From: Thalassia testudinum
Lineage: Eukaryota; Streptophyta; Magnoliopsida; Alismatales; Hydrocharitaceae
Direction: 5' to 3'
Assembly: GCA_037157565.1 (NCBI GenBank)
Contig: JAZHRO010000062.1
Span: 992,001 to 1,056,000, forward strand
DNA length: 64,000 bases
Part shown: piece after piece, positions 12,785 through 25,181 of the stretch
Position numbering within the stretch: position 1 is the first letter of the stretch
Layout: every line of letters starts with the position of its first letter
The notes under the pieces: generated by a model
Told to the model about the DNA's origin: nothing
The model's input: only the letters and a program-made list of their open reading frames with translations
Databases searched by the model: none
Program-made: the position numbers and the translations under genes

Positions 12785-13690
12785 AAACAATATCGTTCCA
12801 TCTTTATGCCTAAAGAGTTGCCAATAGGACTAGTGACTTTCTACTAAGAGCATCTGCCACGACATTCCCCTTTTCTAGATGGTAAACAATAGAGCAATCA
12901 TAATCCTTCAGAAACTCCAGGCAGCATTGTTGTCTCAAGTTTAACTTTTTCTGATCGAACCAGTACTTTAAGCTTTTGTGATTAGTGTGAATCTCAAACC
13001 TCTCACCATATAGATAATGGTGCCAAATCTTTAGGGTGAAAACTATAGCTTCCAACTCCAAGTCATGCGTCAGATAGTTCTTCTCATGCAGCATCAGCTG
13101 CTTTAAAGCATAGGAGACTACGTGCCCATCTACATCAACACACACCCTAGCCTTGGTGTGAGTTATCCATGTACACCATAAATCCACCACCTTTGCCATG
13201 TATGGTACGTATAAGGGCCAAGGCCAGCTTTTTTTTAAGCATCTAGAAGCTAGCCTCATAGTCACCGATCCAAGTAAAAGGCGTGTCCTTCTGTGTCAAC
13301 TACATCAATGGAAGAGTAATCTGAGAAAAGCTTTAAATAAATCATGGCCTACGATGCCACCTCTCGTAGCCAAAACTCACACTTGCTGAACTTGGAAAAT
13401 AGCTCATGCTTTCTTAGGGTCTCTAAGACCAAACAGAGGTGTCGATTGTGTTGTGCCACATCGAGGAAATAAATGAGGACATCGTCAATAAATGCCACAA
13501 CAAAGTGGTCCCAATATGACCTAAAAATCCGATTCATCAAGTTCATGAATGTGGCTAATTGTCAATCCAAATGACATCACCAAGAACTTGTAATGGCCGT
13601 AACACATCCTGAAGGCAGTCTGTGGTACATCCCCTTCTTTGATCTCAAGCTATTGGTAGCCCGATCACAGATCTTCTAGCCTAGAAAACC
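12785..13690 (-). pseudogene. Gypsy chromovirus RT and RNase H remnant
   Basis: Minus strand. RNase H (12810-13265) contains [35 protein letters not shown] and ending [10 protein letters not shown], all standard for Gypsy RNase H; the TNHKSL stretch replaces the usual TDHKSL. RT lies to the right: FIDDVLIYF (catalytic DD) in the 13349-13546 frame and GDVPQTAF / VMSFGLT near 13560-13640. Stops and frameshifts separate the pieces. RT homology stops near 13690, where an inverted LTR fragment begins. It is the left-strand continuation of the integrase at 5665-7310. Confidence 0.8.
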
Positions 13691-14251
13691 TACTTGGAGC
13701 ATGCACAGATATCAAGGCAAGCTTGGCATGCCTCTCTAGACTTGGGGTGCATATTTCGAAGTCACTATGATCCCTCAGTGACATTAGGTAGAGTAATCTC
13801 TCCATGTACTCGTATTCCAAGTTGTTCTCACATATTTTGGAACTGTTTCCATGGTTTTCTTCGCATGTTTCCCTTTTTAGCATGCAATCTACCTTTTTCT
13901 GAGATCGTGACCTTGTTGTGTGTGTTACTATTTTTGGATACTATTTTGCAACTTAAACATGATGGATGATTTTTTATTAATTGAGAACTGAACCAATGGA
14001 TTGAACTTAAATAAGCAGGTTCGAGTGAGCGGGTTATATCGATTGAAACCTAAACTTTCAGAACTAATAATCTAGGATTTTTGGGATGTCTTTAAAACTA
14101 AAATTAGTGTTTGGTTGAGAAACCTAATCTGCTAATTAACAAGTCTAATCAAAGTGGAAGTTGAATGTTTTGGTTAGATATTACAACTTTGACAAACTTA
14201 AACATTTTTAGTTATTCGAAAATAAATATTCAGATGTGATAATGAAGAAAC

Positions 14252-15988
14252 TGTAGGTTTGGCCCTACTAGGAGGGGTGACGTAATAAAATGCGGAATTG
14301 AAATATAAAGCAATCTCACCAAAGAAAACCAATCACAAAATACACAAAGATTTTTAGGTGGAAACCCAAACCGGGTGAAAACCACCACCTAACCCTCTCG
14401 AGTTAGGATTTTCCGATCAACCTAGTTGATCAAATCCACTAACCGAATCACTTTAAAATGAGGGTGATTCAACCTCAGTACAACCACGCTACAAGTACGA
14501 GGGTAGCGTTCCTCAACCCCTTCTCTCCACGAGAAGGATTTTGTCCCACGAAGGAGACGGGAATTCGCAAAGCGAATACCCAACCAAAAGACAAAGATAA
14601 AATAAAATAAGTAATCCTATAGAGCCAACAAAGGAATTTAAACCTAGCTTCTATAGGAACTAGGAAACTCCCCTTTGCAAGGAGTGCGTCGAGTTGATGA
14701 CGCGGTGCGTGTGCCACGCGATGGCGCAATGTCGCTCTCGTAGACAACGGCGGGAGAGCGGGTGCGCGAAGCTTGATGCTCTCAAGAGAATGGAGCTTGA
14801 GCTTGGAGAGCAAGATCTTTTCTGGACACAAAAGAGTGTGAAAGTGTGTAGCTAAGTGTATCCAAGTGTGTATCTTGTGTCTTTCTTAGTGTGTCATGGT
14901 GTGTAAAGGCTCCCCTCTATTTATAGAGGCCTTAAGAAGGCTTTGGAAGGCTTAGGAAAGGTTCTATAGCCGTTGGGAACAAAGCCCAAGAGAATCAGCC
15001 CGAAATCAGGAACAATCATTGTTCTGACAGGCTTATCATACGTCTAATTCTGGCATCAGACGTCTGGAACTTCACTTTAAGACGTCTGATTCCAATGTCA
15101 GACGTCTGATTTTCGGCGGGTCCTCCCTGACTTGGATCAGATCTAAACAGGGTTTTTGCCCAAGTCCATCAGACGACATACAGGACGTCTGGCACTATGT
15201 CTGGACGTCTGGAAACCTACTTTTACTGTGGGAATTGATTTCCAAACGTTGCAATGGCTAGAAAATCTCTGAGAAGAGATTTTGGGTCAGCCAAGGCAAA
15301 ACGGTCAATTACCAGACGTCTGGAAATGCCTAAGGACGTCTGATAAGGCTCTAACGGTCATAATCTTGAGCGCCTGCTAAGCTAGCCAACGGTCCACTAT
15401 CTGGACGTCTGGCAAGTCCATCAGACGTCTCCTAAGACGTCTGGTATAAGGGTCTGGACGTCTGATTTCATCAGACAGAACTAACTATGTCCAGCCTAAC
15501 AGTTATCAGACGTCTGAAACAACAGTCAGACGTCTTAAAATACATTATCAGACGTCTGATTTTGGAATTAGACGTCTGGAAGTGCTGTTTGAGCCCTATA
15601 TTGGTTTTCTAAGTATTCTACAGAAAACCTAAGTATCCTAGGGTTGTGCCGGTGTTCCTAGGACTACTGTTAGGGTTCTTTGAGGCTTTTTGACATAATT
15701 TTCTAAGGAAAATAAAAAGAGCAAGAAAATAAAGATAAGAGATACAAGAAAGGATTAAAAAGAATCTATCCTATTCTTCTTGTCTTCTATCTTCAATCTG
15801 TCGCTCCACGCGAACCTCCTCTGTTTTCCGTCAAGCTCCTCCAATCCGTCCTAGATGCGAGCTCGAACTCCGTCTAAACACGTCCACATTTGCAATTGAC
15901 CTGAAATCTAGGACTCAAATTGCAAATGTTAAATAACACGTGTTTTGTTATCATCAAAACAAATGATCGTGGTGCTCTAGCACCAACG
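14252..15988 (-). mobile_element. solo Sirevirus-like LTR
   Basis: A 1737-bp LTR in reverse orientation, flanked by the direct repeat GAAAC (14247-14251 and 15989-15993). The inner edge reads GCACCAACG where the family has ...CACCAACA. Same family as the LTRs of 58457-63946: shared CTCGAGTTAGGATTTTCCGATCAAC, a minus-strand TATAAATA box (14918-14925) and about sixteen GACGTC palindromic motifs between 15045 and 15590. There is no internal region, so it was left by LTR-LTR recombination. Confidence 0.88.
14918..14925 (-). promoter_or_regulatory. TATA box of the solo LTR
   Basis: TATAAATA on the minus strand within a CTCTATAAATAGAGG palindrome, at the same LTR position as in the copies at 59507 and 63276. 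Confidence 0.6.
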
Positions 15989-16992
15989 GAAACTGGTCAA
16001 GAATTAAATTGGGATAAGTGGGTTAAGCCCTACTAATTGTCGGGTTTTGGCTATAGATTTGGTCTTCTAGACTGAGTTGGGTTGTTTGGGGAGTGTTAGC
16101 CTCCCTATGACTCTTGGTTAGGCTTAGCGGCAAACTAGGTTAGCAGGATGCATGACTTGACAGCTAGAGTTGGCTTGCTTTGCTCAACTAATTGGTGGGT
16201 CATTAGCTATCTGTGGTTTAACGTGTGTAGCAAGCACGTGTTCACATCATATATGTAGCCACCACTCCTTTCTGCAATGATCCCAAGGTGACGAATTGTG
16301 ATGACTCGATGAGTATAAGTCATCTTCTCGATAAAGAAGGTGGCTTATACTGGTCTTGCACCTTAGAATGTCACACATAGATCACCTCATGTCTCGAGAT
16401 GTTGATTAACAAGATATGACCATAACAAGTTGGGCTGACTTGTAACATGAAGTGAATAAACTAAGCATTAATAAATGGATTAAATTGTGGATTAGCATCC
16501 TCTTTTTTTTCTCTTCTTGTTACTATAACTATACTCTATTGCTGGTCCTACTCTACTTAGTTTTTACTAACATGTTCCTTGGGCTCCGTACTCAGGTGTT
16601 GCTGAGCAACTAGGTGTAGCGGTTGCAGTTGATCCTTTTGTTGCAAAACCTAGCACGGCTTTAGGTGATGGTCTGTATTGAGCCTAGTTGTTCACATACT
16701 TTTGTCATCTATTCTCTTTTCCATAGTCAGTAGACTCTTTTTACTTTTCAATTTTTCTAGTGACTATATTTGTAATTGAGCACTTTTTTCCTTTCCCGTT
16801 TTCTATGGTGGATTTGATTGGGATTATCATCACTTTATTTATTTAATGCTTTATGAATGAATGCTTGGCCATTGATTGTTTTATGACTATGTGTTTAGTG
16901 ACCGCAATCCTGAAGTGTGCAATGCTTGATATTAGCACTTGAAAACTTGGGTCTCATTAGTTTAATCATTTGGCGAAACTCGAGTTGTCACA

Positions 16993-17946
16993 CTTTGCAC
17001 CTTGCATGGCTATCACTATAATCGAGAAGTCATTTAGGATACATTTGAATGCACATATGAGCATTGTAGGCATATGATCTTTCAAAAATGAAATTATGGT
17101 GAAACACATGTCTTTTAATGCATAATGACATGGCAGTATGGCCTTCACATCATTTTTGAAATGTACAGTGGATTTTGAGAAAGTAGGTAGGAACTACACC
17201 ACCCTTGGCATATAGTCTTTTTGAATCATGTTGGTGAGTCCACTTTAGTAGACTATTATTAAGCCTAAGGTTGCTAATTAATTCCTACATATTAGGATAC
17301 ATTAGATTATGAATTTGATTACATAATAAGTATATATGCTGATAGTTACTCTTAGTTGCAATTTCTTACATTATGCATCTTAAATAATTAGGCATGGGAA
17401 ATAATTTGTGTATGGACTTTTAAGCATTAAGCTTCCACTAGGCTCATGAATTAATTGGTTGTATCTTTCTTTTGCAGGACCTAGGAGGACCAAAGAATGC
17501 ACATCAACAAATAAATGGTACAGAGGGTCAGACATCTTCGCAATTTGATCCTCTCCATCAAATGTGGTGCCACCCTTCTTTAAATGCCTTCATGCCACTT
17601 TTATGGGATGCTAAAAATAGCATCCTAATTAATCCTCAATTGCCACATATGGTGGAGAGGGTTGGCACTAAGAGAGAGTAGAGAACACGCACCATTCCTC
17701 CTCCCACTCTTACTAATGCAAAGAAGAAGAGAGGAGAAGGCGAGGTTGTCCCCTCTCCTCTTCTCCTTCCACCTCCATGGCATGAGAGGCACCACCCCAC
17801 CTACCCCTCTCGTGTCAAACACAGCCACGATGTTGTGCTCACAAGGCACCTCCCCACCAACCCCTAGCAAGCAAAACACCATCACCAACCTCTGCACCGC
17901 CTTATGCAGAGGACATCTCCATGCCCTTCCAACTCTGTCTGCATGC
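16993..17946. other. unassigned non-coding stretch
   Basis: Follows the Gypsy LTR tip. AT-rich to 17470, then a CT-rich section (17680-17940) interrupted by the solo LTR at 17952. Open frames at 17472-17681 and 17662-17961 show no recognisable domain. Confidence 0.4.
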
Positions 17947-17951
17947 GTGGT

Positions 17952-19654
17952 TGATGCGTGAAACTCACTTAAGGTTAAATCGTGTCATTGTAGCGCAAGT
18001 TACGCGATCGCTCAAATCAAAATTCTGAACTCATAACAGAATAAAATCATACTAAACGAGAGTCTAGGTTCTATCTCAAGAAGGCTTTTGGTTGGATTAC
18101 TTTCTGATTAATGCTAAGTATGAGTACTAACAAAATTGGGATATTTTTTAAAGTGCAAAAAAATCATGAGAAATTTTGGAAGATGGGATTATGAAACTGT
18201 GCAAAAATACGGGTTTGCGAAATAATGAAAACACAACACACACTCTTTTTTTTGGATTTTCATAATCATAAAGCAAATAAGAACTTAGCTAGCAAGTAAA
18301 TAGAGAAAGAGAGAGAGATATATATGCAAAACCAAGAATATATTACTACTAATCAAAAGTTCATAACTACAACTAAGGAGAACAAGAAGAAAAAGAAGTA
18401 GAGAAAGAAGGAGAAGAAAGAAAGTAGACAAGTAGTCATAGAGATGAAGAATGCGAGGAAGCTCAAGACGGTCGAAGAAGAGCGCTGCCACAAGCCCCAA
18501 GATGTATACGAATGCTTCATAGGAAGACTTGAGAGATACCGAGGAAGAAGTCGAAGAAGATCCCAAAGATGAAGAAATTGAAGTAGACGGAGAAGACTAG
18601 GGAAACCTAAGTAGGGAGAGGGAAATTCTAAGCTACAAGAAGACCTAAGGAGGGACTAGAAGGTGGAAGAAAGGTGGAGGAAATTTGAGGACCTAGGAAG
18701 AAGAAGAAGGAGGTGGAGGTAGGAAGAAGCTATGAAGGAGGAAGAGGAAGAGGCTAAGGAGGTAGAAGAAGACCTAAGGAGGAAGAAGGAGAAAGGAGGA
18801 GAGTTGTATGCAACTAATGGAGGCCTTGAGGTGTTTATATAGACCTAAGGGGAGAGGCTGGGAGTCCATAGGTGTCTTGGTGGCCATGGAATGGGTTTAG
18901 GTTTTGGATATTAGGTTTAGGATTGAGTTTATCTAAATAGGAAGTAGGAATCCCTGATGATCTTAAATGTTCAACCTCTATATGTTCCGAATTTAAAATA
19001 CTGAAGGTGTATTAGGCTATCATGAATTTTAGGATTATGATTGGAATTAGGATCTTGGTAGGCTAAAATCATGGGATGTGATTGAAACCTAATTAAATTC
19101 ATTTCCACATTTTATAAATTAATTCCAAATAATATTTTTGGCAATGTAGTGTAGAAAAATTATGTGGCACATGTGGATAAGATAAAGGCTTCTAGAAAAT
19201 AGGATTAGGACTAGGATCAAGCTAGTGACACTAGGTGTGTGTTAGGTTTTTAGGATTAAATTTAGGATGAAGGCTAGGGTTAAGGAAAGGGTTTAGAGAG
19301 GTAAATGGAGCTGGTTTAGGGTTAGGATTAGTTATTTGGATTAGGATTTGGGTGAGGCTAAAATAGACAAGTTCTGACTAGGGTTAGGATTAGGGTTTTT
19401 ATGGCAAAAATTGATTCTTCTCCTCTCAATTTGAGCTCTGATGATCTGGATTCTTGCTTCTTCTCCTTGTGTGCCTGAGTAAAGGATTCCTGCACATAGA
19501 AAGACTAGAAATTAGCACAAATAGGCTCAAAATGACAGTTTTACCCCTAACATGCAAATATGCAATTATGTACATAATGACCTAAATCTAATGCAACTAA
19601 CACCCAAATCCAACAAAACTAATCATGTTAACATATAATTATGCTCACTTATCA
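17952..19654 (-). mobile_element. solo LTR of an unassigned family
   Basis: A 1703-bp segment flanked by the direct repeat GTGGT (17947-17951 and 19655-19659). On the minus strand it starts TGATAAGTGAGCATAATTA and ends GTTTCACGCATCA, which fits TG...CA LTR termini. A TATA-like CTATATAAAC lies at 18833-18843 on the minus strand, followed by a 550-bp pyrimidine-rich leader (purine-rich on +, 18290-18800). No pol or gag in or next to it. The family is probably Gypsy, but that is inference. Confidence 0.75.
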
Positions 19655-19659
19655 GTGGT

Positions 19660-20874
19660 GACAGCACACATGCCCCATCCAGGCCATCTCTTTCCATCTC
19701 CATTGTTTTCTTCCTTTGTTGTTTTAACTTTGTTTCTCAATAGCATGTATTGGATCTAAGATTGAATGAAAATAAATGATGTTTTATTGACCTTCCCTGT
19801 GGACGACAACCTATGCTATGTGTGGTGTTTCTCATGTTTTTGTTGATTCACTATTTTGCTCACTATACAATGATCGTATCTTGTTTTCTTTGGCAAAAAA
19901 ATTGTGATCACCTATTTATTACACTTTCATCATCTTCCTTATCTCATCCGGCCTCATTACTTGTCAATCATTCTTCCTAACCTCACCATCCTCCATCTAC
20001 AATGCCTCAGGAAGCAGATCTTCAAATGCACTAGAAACTAAGATGAAGGGTAAAGATGAGATAGCGAGATTCTTGAGCCCCTACAAGATCTACATGGAAT
20101 ATGACAAGATTAACGAGGATAATTAGAGTAACTTTTCCTAAGGATTGGGAAACAAGAGAGTATAGGAGTGAGTCATAATAGAATCCTTATTTTACTTTTT
20201 ATACCTAGTTTCCCTTACTTCCTCTTGCTCTATTATTAGCTTATTCTTCGCTTTTCCACATGTCTTGTGAGGTTCCATTACTAATTGCACTCTAATTAGG
20301 AGTTCATGATGATTAAAGGGGCATTACACACTAATAAAAGTAAATGATTAAAATCATTTGAGTTTTGAATAGGGAACCTAAGAACATTTACTAAAGGGTT
20401 AACAAGCTTCTCAAGGTTAAAGGCTAAAGTTAGATCATGTATTTAGTCCTTGAGGGACTTTTGTTTGAATGAACTAATGTTGGTAACTAGAGTCTAACCA
20501 TATCATGCTAGATAAGCCTCGTTTGGCACTTGTGTTATTTGCAGCAAGGAGAATATCCTCCCATCAAGTTCTACCTTAGAGGCTTCACCTACAGCAAAGA
20601 AGGAGAACATCTATAGGAGGAAGGGGCCCAAAGAAGGTTATTGGAGCTTGGAGTGCAAGGACACCACTCTTTATCAAGTTCAACCCTATCATTAAGCAAG
20701 GTAAGCTCTAATTCAAGGCATTCAAGTGGAATGGAAGTCTAAGATGATGGATTCTTGAGAAAGTGCTGAGCTCAAGAACATGATTTTCGTGATGAACCTT
20801 TCGTATTTGACATTTTGACACCTTCCTTAATGTAGGTGACTGCTAGAACTTGAGTTGAAGAAGAAAGGGAAGAT
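19660..20874. other. unassigned, probably decayed retroelement interior
   Basis: Sequence flanking the GTGGT insertion site and continuing past the Copia insertion at 20880. No clear protein similarity. It resumes at 25298, and the continuity is shown by the CTAAG duplication. Confidence 0.4.
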
Positions 20875-20879
20875 CTAAG

Positions 20880-21007
20880 TCTTGGCGTGGGAAATGTCCG
20901 ACTAAGATATCTTCCTTAGCCCTAGCAATAGCCTTCTTATAAAGACATTGGGTGCATTACATCAATACCACTACATGTATAATATTTATGGATCCAATAT
21001 CTTAACA
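20880..21007 (-). repeat. 3' LTR of Copia element 1
   Basis: 128 bp; minus-strand start TGTTAAGATATTGGATCC, end CACGCCAAGA. It is 17 bp longer than its partner because of an internal indel near 20925-20940. Confidence 0.9.
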
Positions 21008-21620
21008 CCTCCCCTCAAGCCAAAGCCTTGGACAAAGCTTTAGCTTGGATTGAATCCTGCTAAAGGATGTGGATGGGAGTGCTTTTGTTAAAATATCTGC
21101 CACCTGGTCCTTACTTGAGATAACTCGCACAATAGGTTCGCCACAAGCCACCTTGTCACGTACAAAGTGGAAATCTATTTCGATGTGTTTTGTGCGAGCG
21201 TGAAATATGGGTTTCATTGTCAAGTATGTAGCCCCCAAGTTATCACACCAAAGAGTGGGTGGTTTTGGTAGTGAAATCCGAAGTTCAAAGAACAAGGATG
21301 AAAGCCATGTGAGTTCCATTGTAGTGTTTGCTAGCGCATGGTACTCTGCCTCAATGCTTAATCCAGCCACAGTTTGTTGCTTTTTGCTGGCCCAAGCAAT
21401 AGGATTGCAACCAAGGCAAATGTCATAACCTGTTGTGGAACAACGATCATCAGGATTGCTAGCCCAATCTACATCCAAATAACCTGATAGAAGAAGAGGT
21501 GATGTATGGGAATAAAAAAGGCCAACGTGAATGGTTCCTTTGAGATAACGTAAGACACGTTTTGCAGTTGGTTGGTGCATATATTGGGATAATCTGTTGG
21601 AGGCATAAGTGATATTTGGT
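21008..21620 (-). pseudogene. Copia element 1 RNase H
   Basis: An open frame at 21002-21580 reads like a full Copia RNase H: VLRYLKGTIHVGL, SGYLDVDWASNPDDRCSTTGY, WASKKQQTVAGLSIEAEYHA, LWCDNLGATYL, HARTKHIEIDFHFVRDKV and DQVADILTKALP. The domain is nearly intact, but the upstream RT is broken. Confidence 0.88.
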
Positions 21621-22530
21621 CACATAAATGTTAAGTATTGTAGCCTCCCAATCAACTGTCTGGATAAGGAAGGGGAATAAAAAAGGCCCGAATCATGGTT
21701 GCCTAATAATTCTGTAGAGAGTGGACTGGCAACCAACTTTCCTCCTTCCATGTTAAATTTGCGTAATAAGTCATATATGTATCTTTGTTGGGTAAAGAAA
21801 AGACCAAGAATCCAACCCATGCTGGTGAGAGCTGATGACTAAGATGTCATCAACATATATCAAAAAATTCATGCGAATGCCTTTTGTATGCCAGACAAAT
21901 AAGGAAGAATCTGTATGAGATTTGGAAAATCCATAGGCTAATAGGAACGAAATGAGTTCTTTGAACCATGCTCGGGGCGCTTGCTTCAATCCATAGAGAG
22001 ATTTATGTAACTAGCAAACATGGTTGGGATAATCGGGGTGTCGAAAACCTTGAGGTTGTTCCGTATAGACTTGTTCCTCCAAAGTCCCATGTGAAAATGC
22101 ATTTTGAATGTCCAGTTGTCGCATATGCCAACGTTGGGTAATGGCTAAGGCAAGGAGAACACAAACCATTGTGGGCTTGACCATAGGAGTGAAGGTGTCA
22201 AAACAATCAACATCATGTTGGTGATGTCCTTTTGCGACCAGCCTTGCCTTGAGTCGTTCAACAGAGCCATCCTTGTTACATTTGACTTTATTGACCCATT
22301 TGTTCCCGAGCACATTCATGGTTGACGTCCGAGGAACCAATGGCCAGGTCATATTGTGCAATAAGGCATTCGCCTCTTCTATCATAGCAGTAATCCAGGT
22401 TGTGTCTTTTGATGCCGCAGTGAACGTTCTTGGTTCTTTTGTATCTAGGTGAAGATTGAATAATTGAGGCATACGATATAAGGTGCTATTAAAACTTTTT
22501 TCTTGCTGATTCCTCACATAGAACGAGTTA
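21620..22530 (-). pseudogene. Copia element 1 reverse transcriptase
   Basis: Three pieces. 22011-22517 carries the N-terminal half (NKWVNKVKCNKDGSVERLKARLVAKG, QLDIQNAFSHG). 21771-21989 has KQAPRAWFKE and the catalytic YVDDI. 21620-21820 has FFTQQRYIYDLLRKFNMEGGK. The usual stretch of several dozen residues between YVDD and FLTQQRY is missing: the sequence jumps from VDDILVISSHQHG into GWILGLFFTQQRY. A stop follows PNHVC at the first break. Inactive. Confidence 0.85.
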
Positions 22531-23720
22531 CCATATCGTGTGTACGTGTCGGGGGAAAAGAAGTCATTGGGCTGGTGTCAGACGTTGCAATTGCTTGTTG
22601 TTGAGGAGGTACAGTAGAGGGCGTTGCGTCTGACGATGGAGACACCGAGTGTTGTATTGTATTCACAGGTGCTGGAGAGAGAGAGGAGTGAGCAGATATG
22701 GGGGAATGTTCTGATGGTGATGACACAGCGGCATGGTTTGTTTGAGATTTTTTTGTTGTGGAAGAATAATTTTTTAGAACATGTAATGGCAAAGGTAATA
22801 GGTAGCCAGTAGCTTCTCGAACTGAGCTAATCAATTGCACAGAAAGGAAAATGAGATTCATCAAATTTCACATGTCTCGCAGATAGAAACTTTTGTGTGT
22901 ATATATTATAACGGCGATATGGTTTATGGGGAGATGAATATCCCAAAAATACATGTAAAGTTGATCGAGGCTCCAACTTATGCTTAGTAATTGGCTTTAA
23001 CAGCGGGTAGCATGCACAACCGAAAGTCCTGAGAAAAGAATAATCAGGAGTAGCTTGAAACAATAGCTCAAAGGGAGATTTCCCAGCCGGAGTAGATGAG
23101 GGGATCGAGCAAATTAATTATATGAGCAACTATAATGAAAGCCCAGAGACCAAAATCTCAAGGGTATATTTGCATGAAAAGGAATCGCACGCCCAATTTC
23201 CGAAATATGATGATTTTTCGGTTCTGCGCTACCATTTTGTTCAGGGGGGGTACACGGTGCAGATACTCGATGAAGAACGTTCTTAAAAGTAAGCCATGGA
23301 TGGAGTTTTGATACTCACCACCCACCCAATCTGAATGCAACGCCTTAATCCTGACATGAAATTGTGTCTCAACATATAGGCCATGAACCGAACAAAAAAT
23401 AGAGAAGACATCTGACTCTTGTTCCACTGGAAAAAGCCGAACAAATTTTGTGCAATCATCGATAAAAGTAACCACATATTTATTTCCATCATAGGATGTA
23501 ACTGGTGCAGTCCAAACATCAGAGAAAATAATATCGAACAGATGCTCGCTAATAGTAAAGGTAGATGATAGATGTAACTTGTGTGACTTGCCTTGCATGC
23601 AGGCATCACATAATTTTGTACTAGTATCATTAACAACTGAAAAATCGGAAGCAGAGAGGATTTGTCGAACGGTGTTGTGGTGAGCGTGACCTAGTCTTGA
23701 ATGCCACACGGAGATCAATG
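22530..23720 (-). pseudogene. Copia element 1 integrase
   Basis: The 23158-23718 frame has the GAG-pre-integrase zinc finger (WHSRLGHAHHNTV ... CDACMQGKSHK) and core pieces IFSDVWTAPV and FIDDCTKF. The second catalytic Asp appears in LHSDWVGGEY. The frame then shifts. The C-terminal part (22827-23063) has FLRTFGCACYPLLKP and HVFLGYSSPHKPYRRY. The stretch at 22514-22864 is the Pro/Ser/Thr-rich linker before RT. Confidence 0.85.
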
Positions 23721-24230
23721 CTTTCGGACGGGATTGAACAGCAGCAACTTCCGGTACAGGAGTGGTTTTATTGTATGCCTTGGATCGCCACAGTTGATAA
23801 AGGCTCTTATGTGTTTGGCCTTATAGAAGAGTTGCTCAAATCCCCTCGTCCTTAACAAGGCACGAATCAGCATGAAGCTTAAAAAAAAAAAAAACAATTA
23901 TTGTCCTTGGCAAATCGTTGAACAGATAATAAAATTTTTTTTTAACTTTGGGCACATGTAAAATGTCACGAAGAGCAAACTGACGATTCTTAAAGGCAAC
24001 AGAAGATGTACCAATATGAGCAATACAACGCACTTCATCTGGACCGTTATAGTCGGATGCCAAGTCCAGATTTGCTAAAGAGTTTGTGACATGATGATAG
24101 ACCCCTAAATCAGGATACCAAGGCTGAAAACCACTACAAAATGTTTCAGAATTGTGTGCCTGAGGTGGGTTGTTATAGCGGTGAAAACATGTATAGCTGT
24201 ATGGTTCATTTTCCCACAAATTTGGTAGTG
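23715..24230 (-). pseudogene. Copia element 1 protease region
   Basis: The 23836-24219 frame reads WYPDLGVYHHVTNSLANLDL. In Copia proteases this motif is normally D-S-G-A, so the catalytic D-[ST]-G is D-L-G here and the enzyme should be dead. An A-rich run in the minus-strand frame around 23880-23945 marks a further break before the integrase. Confidence 0.75.
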
Positions 24231-25129
24231 TACTCCACCATAGTTTCCAGGAAGAAAATATCCAGAACGGCCAGCATTAAAAAAACCACGATTGTTGGAA
24301 AAATGGCCAGAAAAATTCCCACAACCACGATTACCAGTAAACTGACCACCACGACCTCCACGTGGAAAAGTCCTGCCTGACATATTGCGTCCTGCATTGT
24401 AGTGTCCTCCCCTGCCTCTATAACCACGAAGACCACCACACGGGAGGTTCGTAGTTGTTTGATTGACAGTTGGCTCAATTTTTGGTTGGTTGCGCTTAAG
24501 ACACTGCTCCTGTGATAAAATGAGACCCACCGCATCTTCATACGACACCTCACCAGCTCGACTTGATAAAGTGCTGACAACTGGATCAAATTCTGGGCCA
24601 AGACCATTTAATATGGCCAGCAATAAATCATCATTATCGAAATGTTTTCCCGAAGAAGCAATGTTAATAGCCAACTTCTTAGCTTTGTTAACGAAATCAG
24701 ACGCTGATTGGTCTCCCTTTTTTAGAGTGCTTAGTTCTGATTTGTAATGAAAAGCTTTTGCCTTGGTATGGGTAGCAAAATAGTTCTCAAGAAAGGTCCA
24801 CGCTGACCGGGCTGTAGTTAAATCTAAGATTTAAGAGCAAATCTCTTCGGATATTGACGAGATTAACCAAGGACCAGTTGGTCCTTGCGATGCCAGCAAA
24901 TATAGTTCTCATTTAATATGAAGGCACCTGTAGCAGTGTCTTCTACGAACTGACATGGGGGATCAAAAGATCCATCGATGATGTCCATCAAGTCGTAAGC
25001 GTAGAGAATGAGCACAAATTGTGCCTTCCATAAGGGATAGTTGGACGCCGTTAGTTTGTATGGAACACTATGGTTAGGACCTATGGCACAACTAGATTAG
25101 GACATGTGGAGTGGAGAGGTGGTTGCCAT
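24100..25129 (-). pseudogene. Copia element 1 gag
   Basis: Probable start at 25129 (MATTSPLHM), followed within a few codons by an in-frame stop. Readable pieces include VPYKLTASNYPLWKAQFVL, AYDLMDIIDGSF and FDNDDLLLAILNGLGPEFDP, followed by a Gly/Arg-rich tail. The zinc knuckle reads YQICGKMNHTAIH: the first Cys is replaced by Tyr, and the last Cys is reached only after a frame change (CFHRYN in the next frame). This is a non-functional gag. Confidence 0.8.
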
Positions 25130-25169
25130 AACAACATGATAGCAATCCCCTCTCTCTCTCTCCTTAATC

Positions 25170-25181
25170 GCTCTGATACCA
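25170..25181 (-). other. primer binding site of Copia element 1
   Basis: TGGTATCAGAGC on the minus strand, directly inside the 5' LTR. It is the usual initiator-methionine tRNA 3'-end complement used by plant Copia elements. Confidence 0.85.

Larger units (their letters stand above)
13691..16992 (+). repeat. truncated inverted copy of the Gypsy LTR, split by a solo LTR
   Basis: 13691-14251 is the reverse complement of about 4640-4080, and 15994-16992 of about 4080-3083. The tail reads ...GAGTTGTCACA, the LTR 3' tip. The first roughly 1 kb of the LTR is missing, and the break abuts RT sequence directly, so this is not the element's normal 5' LTR, which would have the same orientation as 3083-5664. 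It is interrupted by the solo LTR at 14252-15988. Confidence 0.7.
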
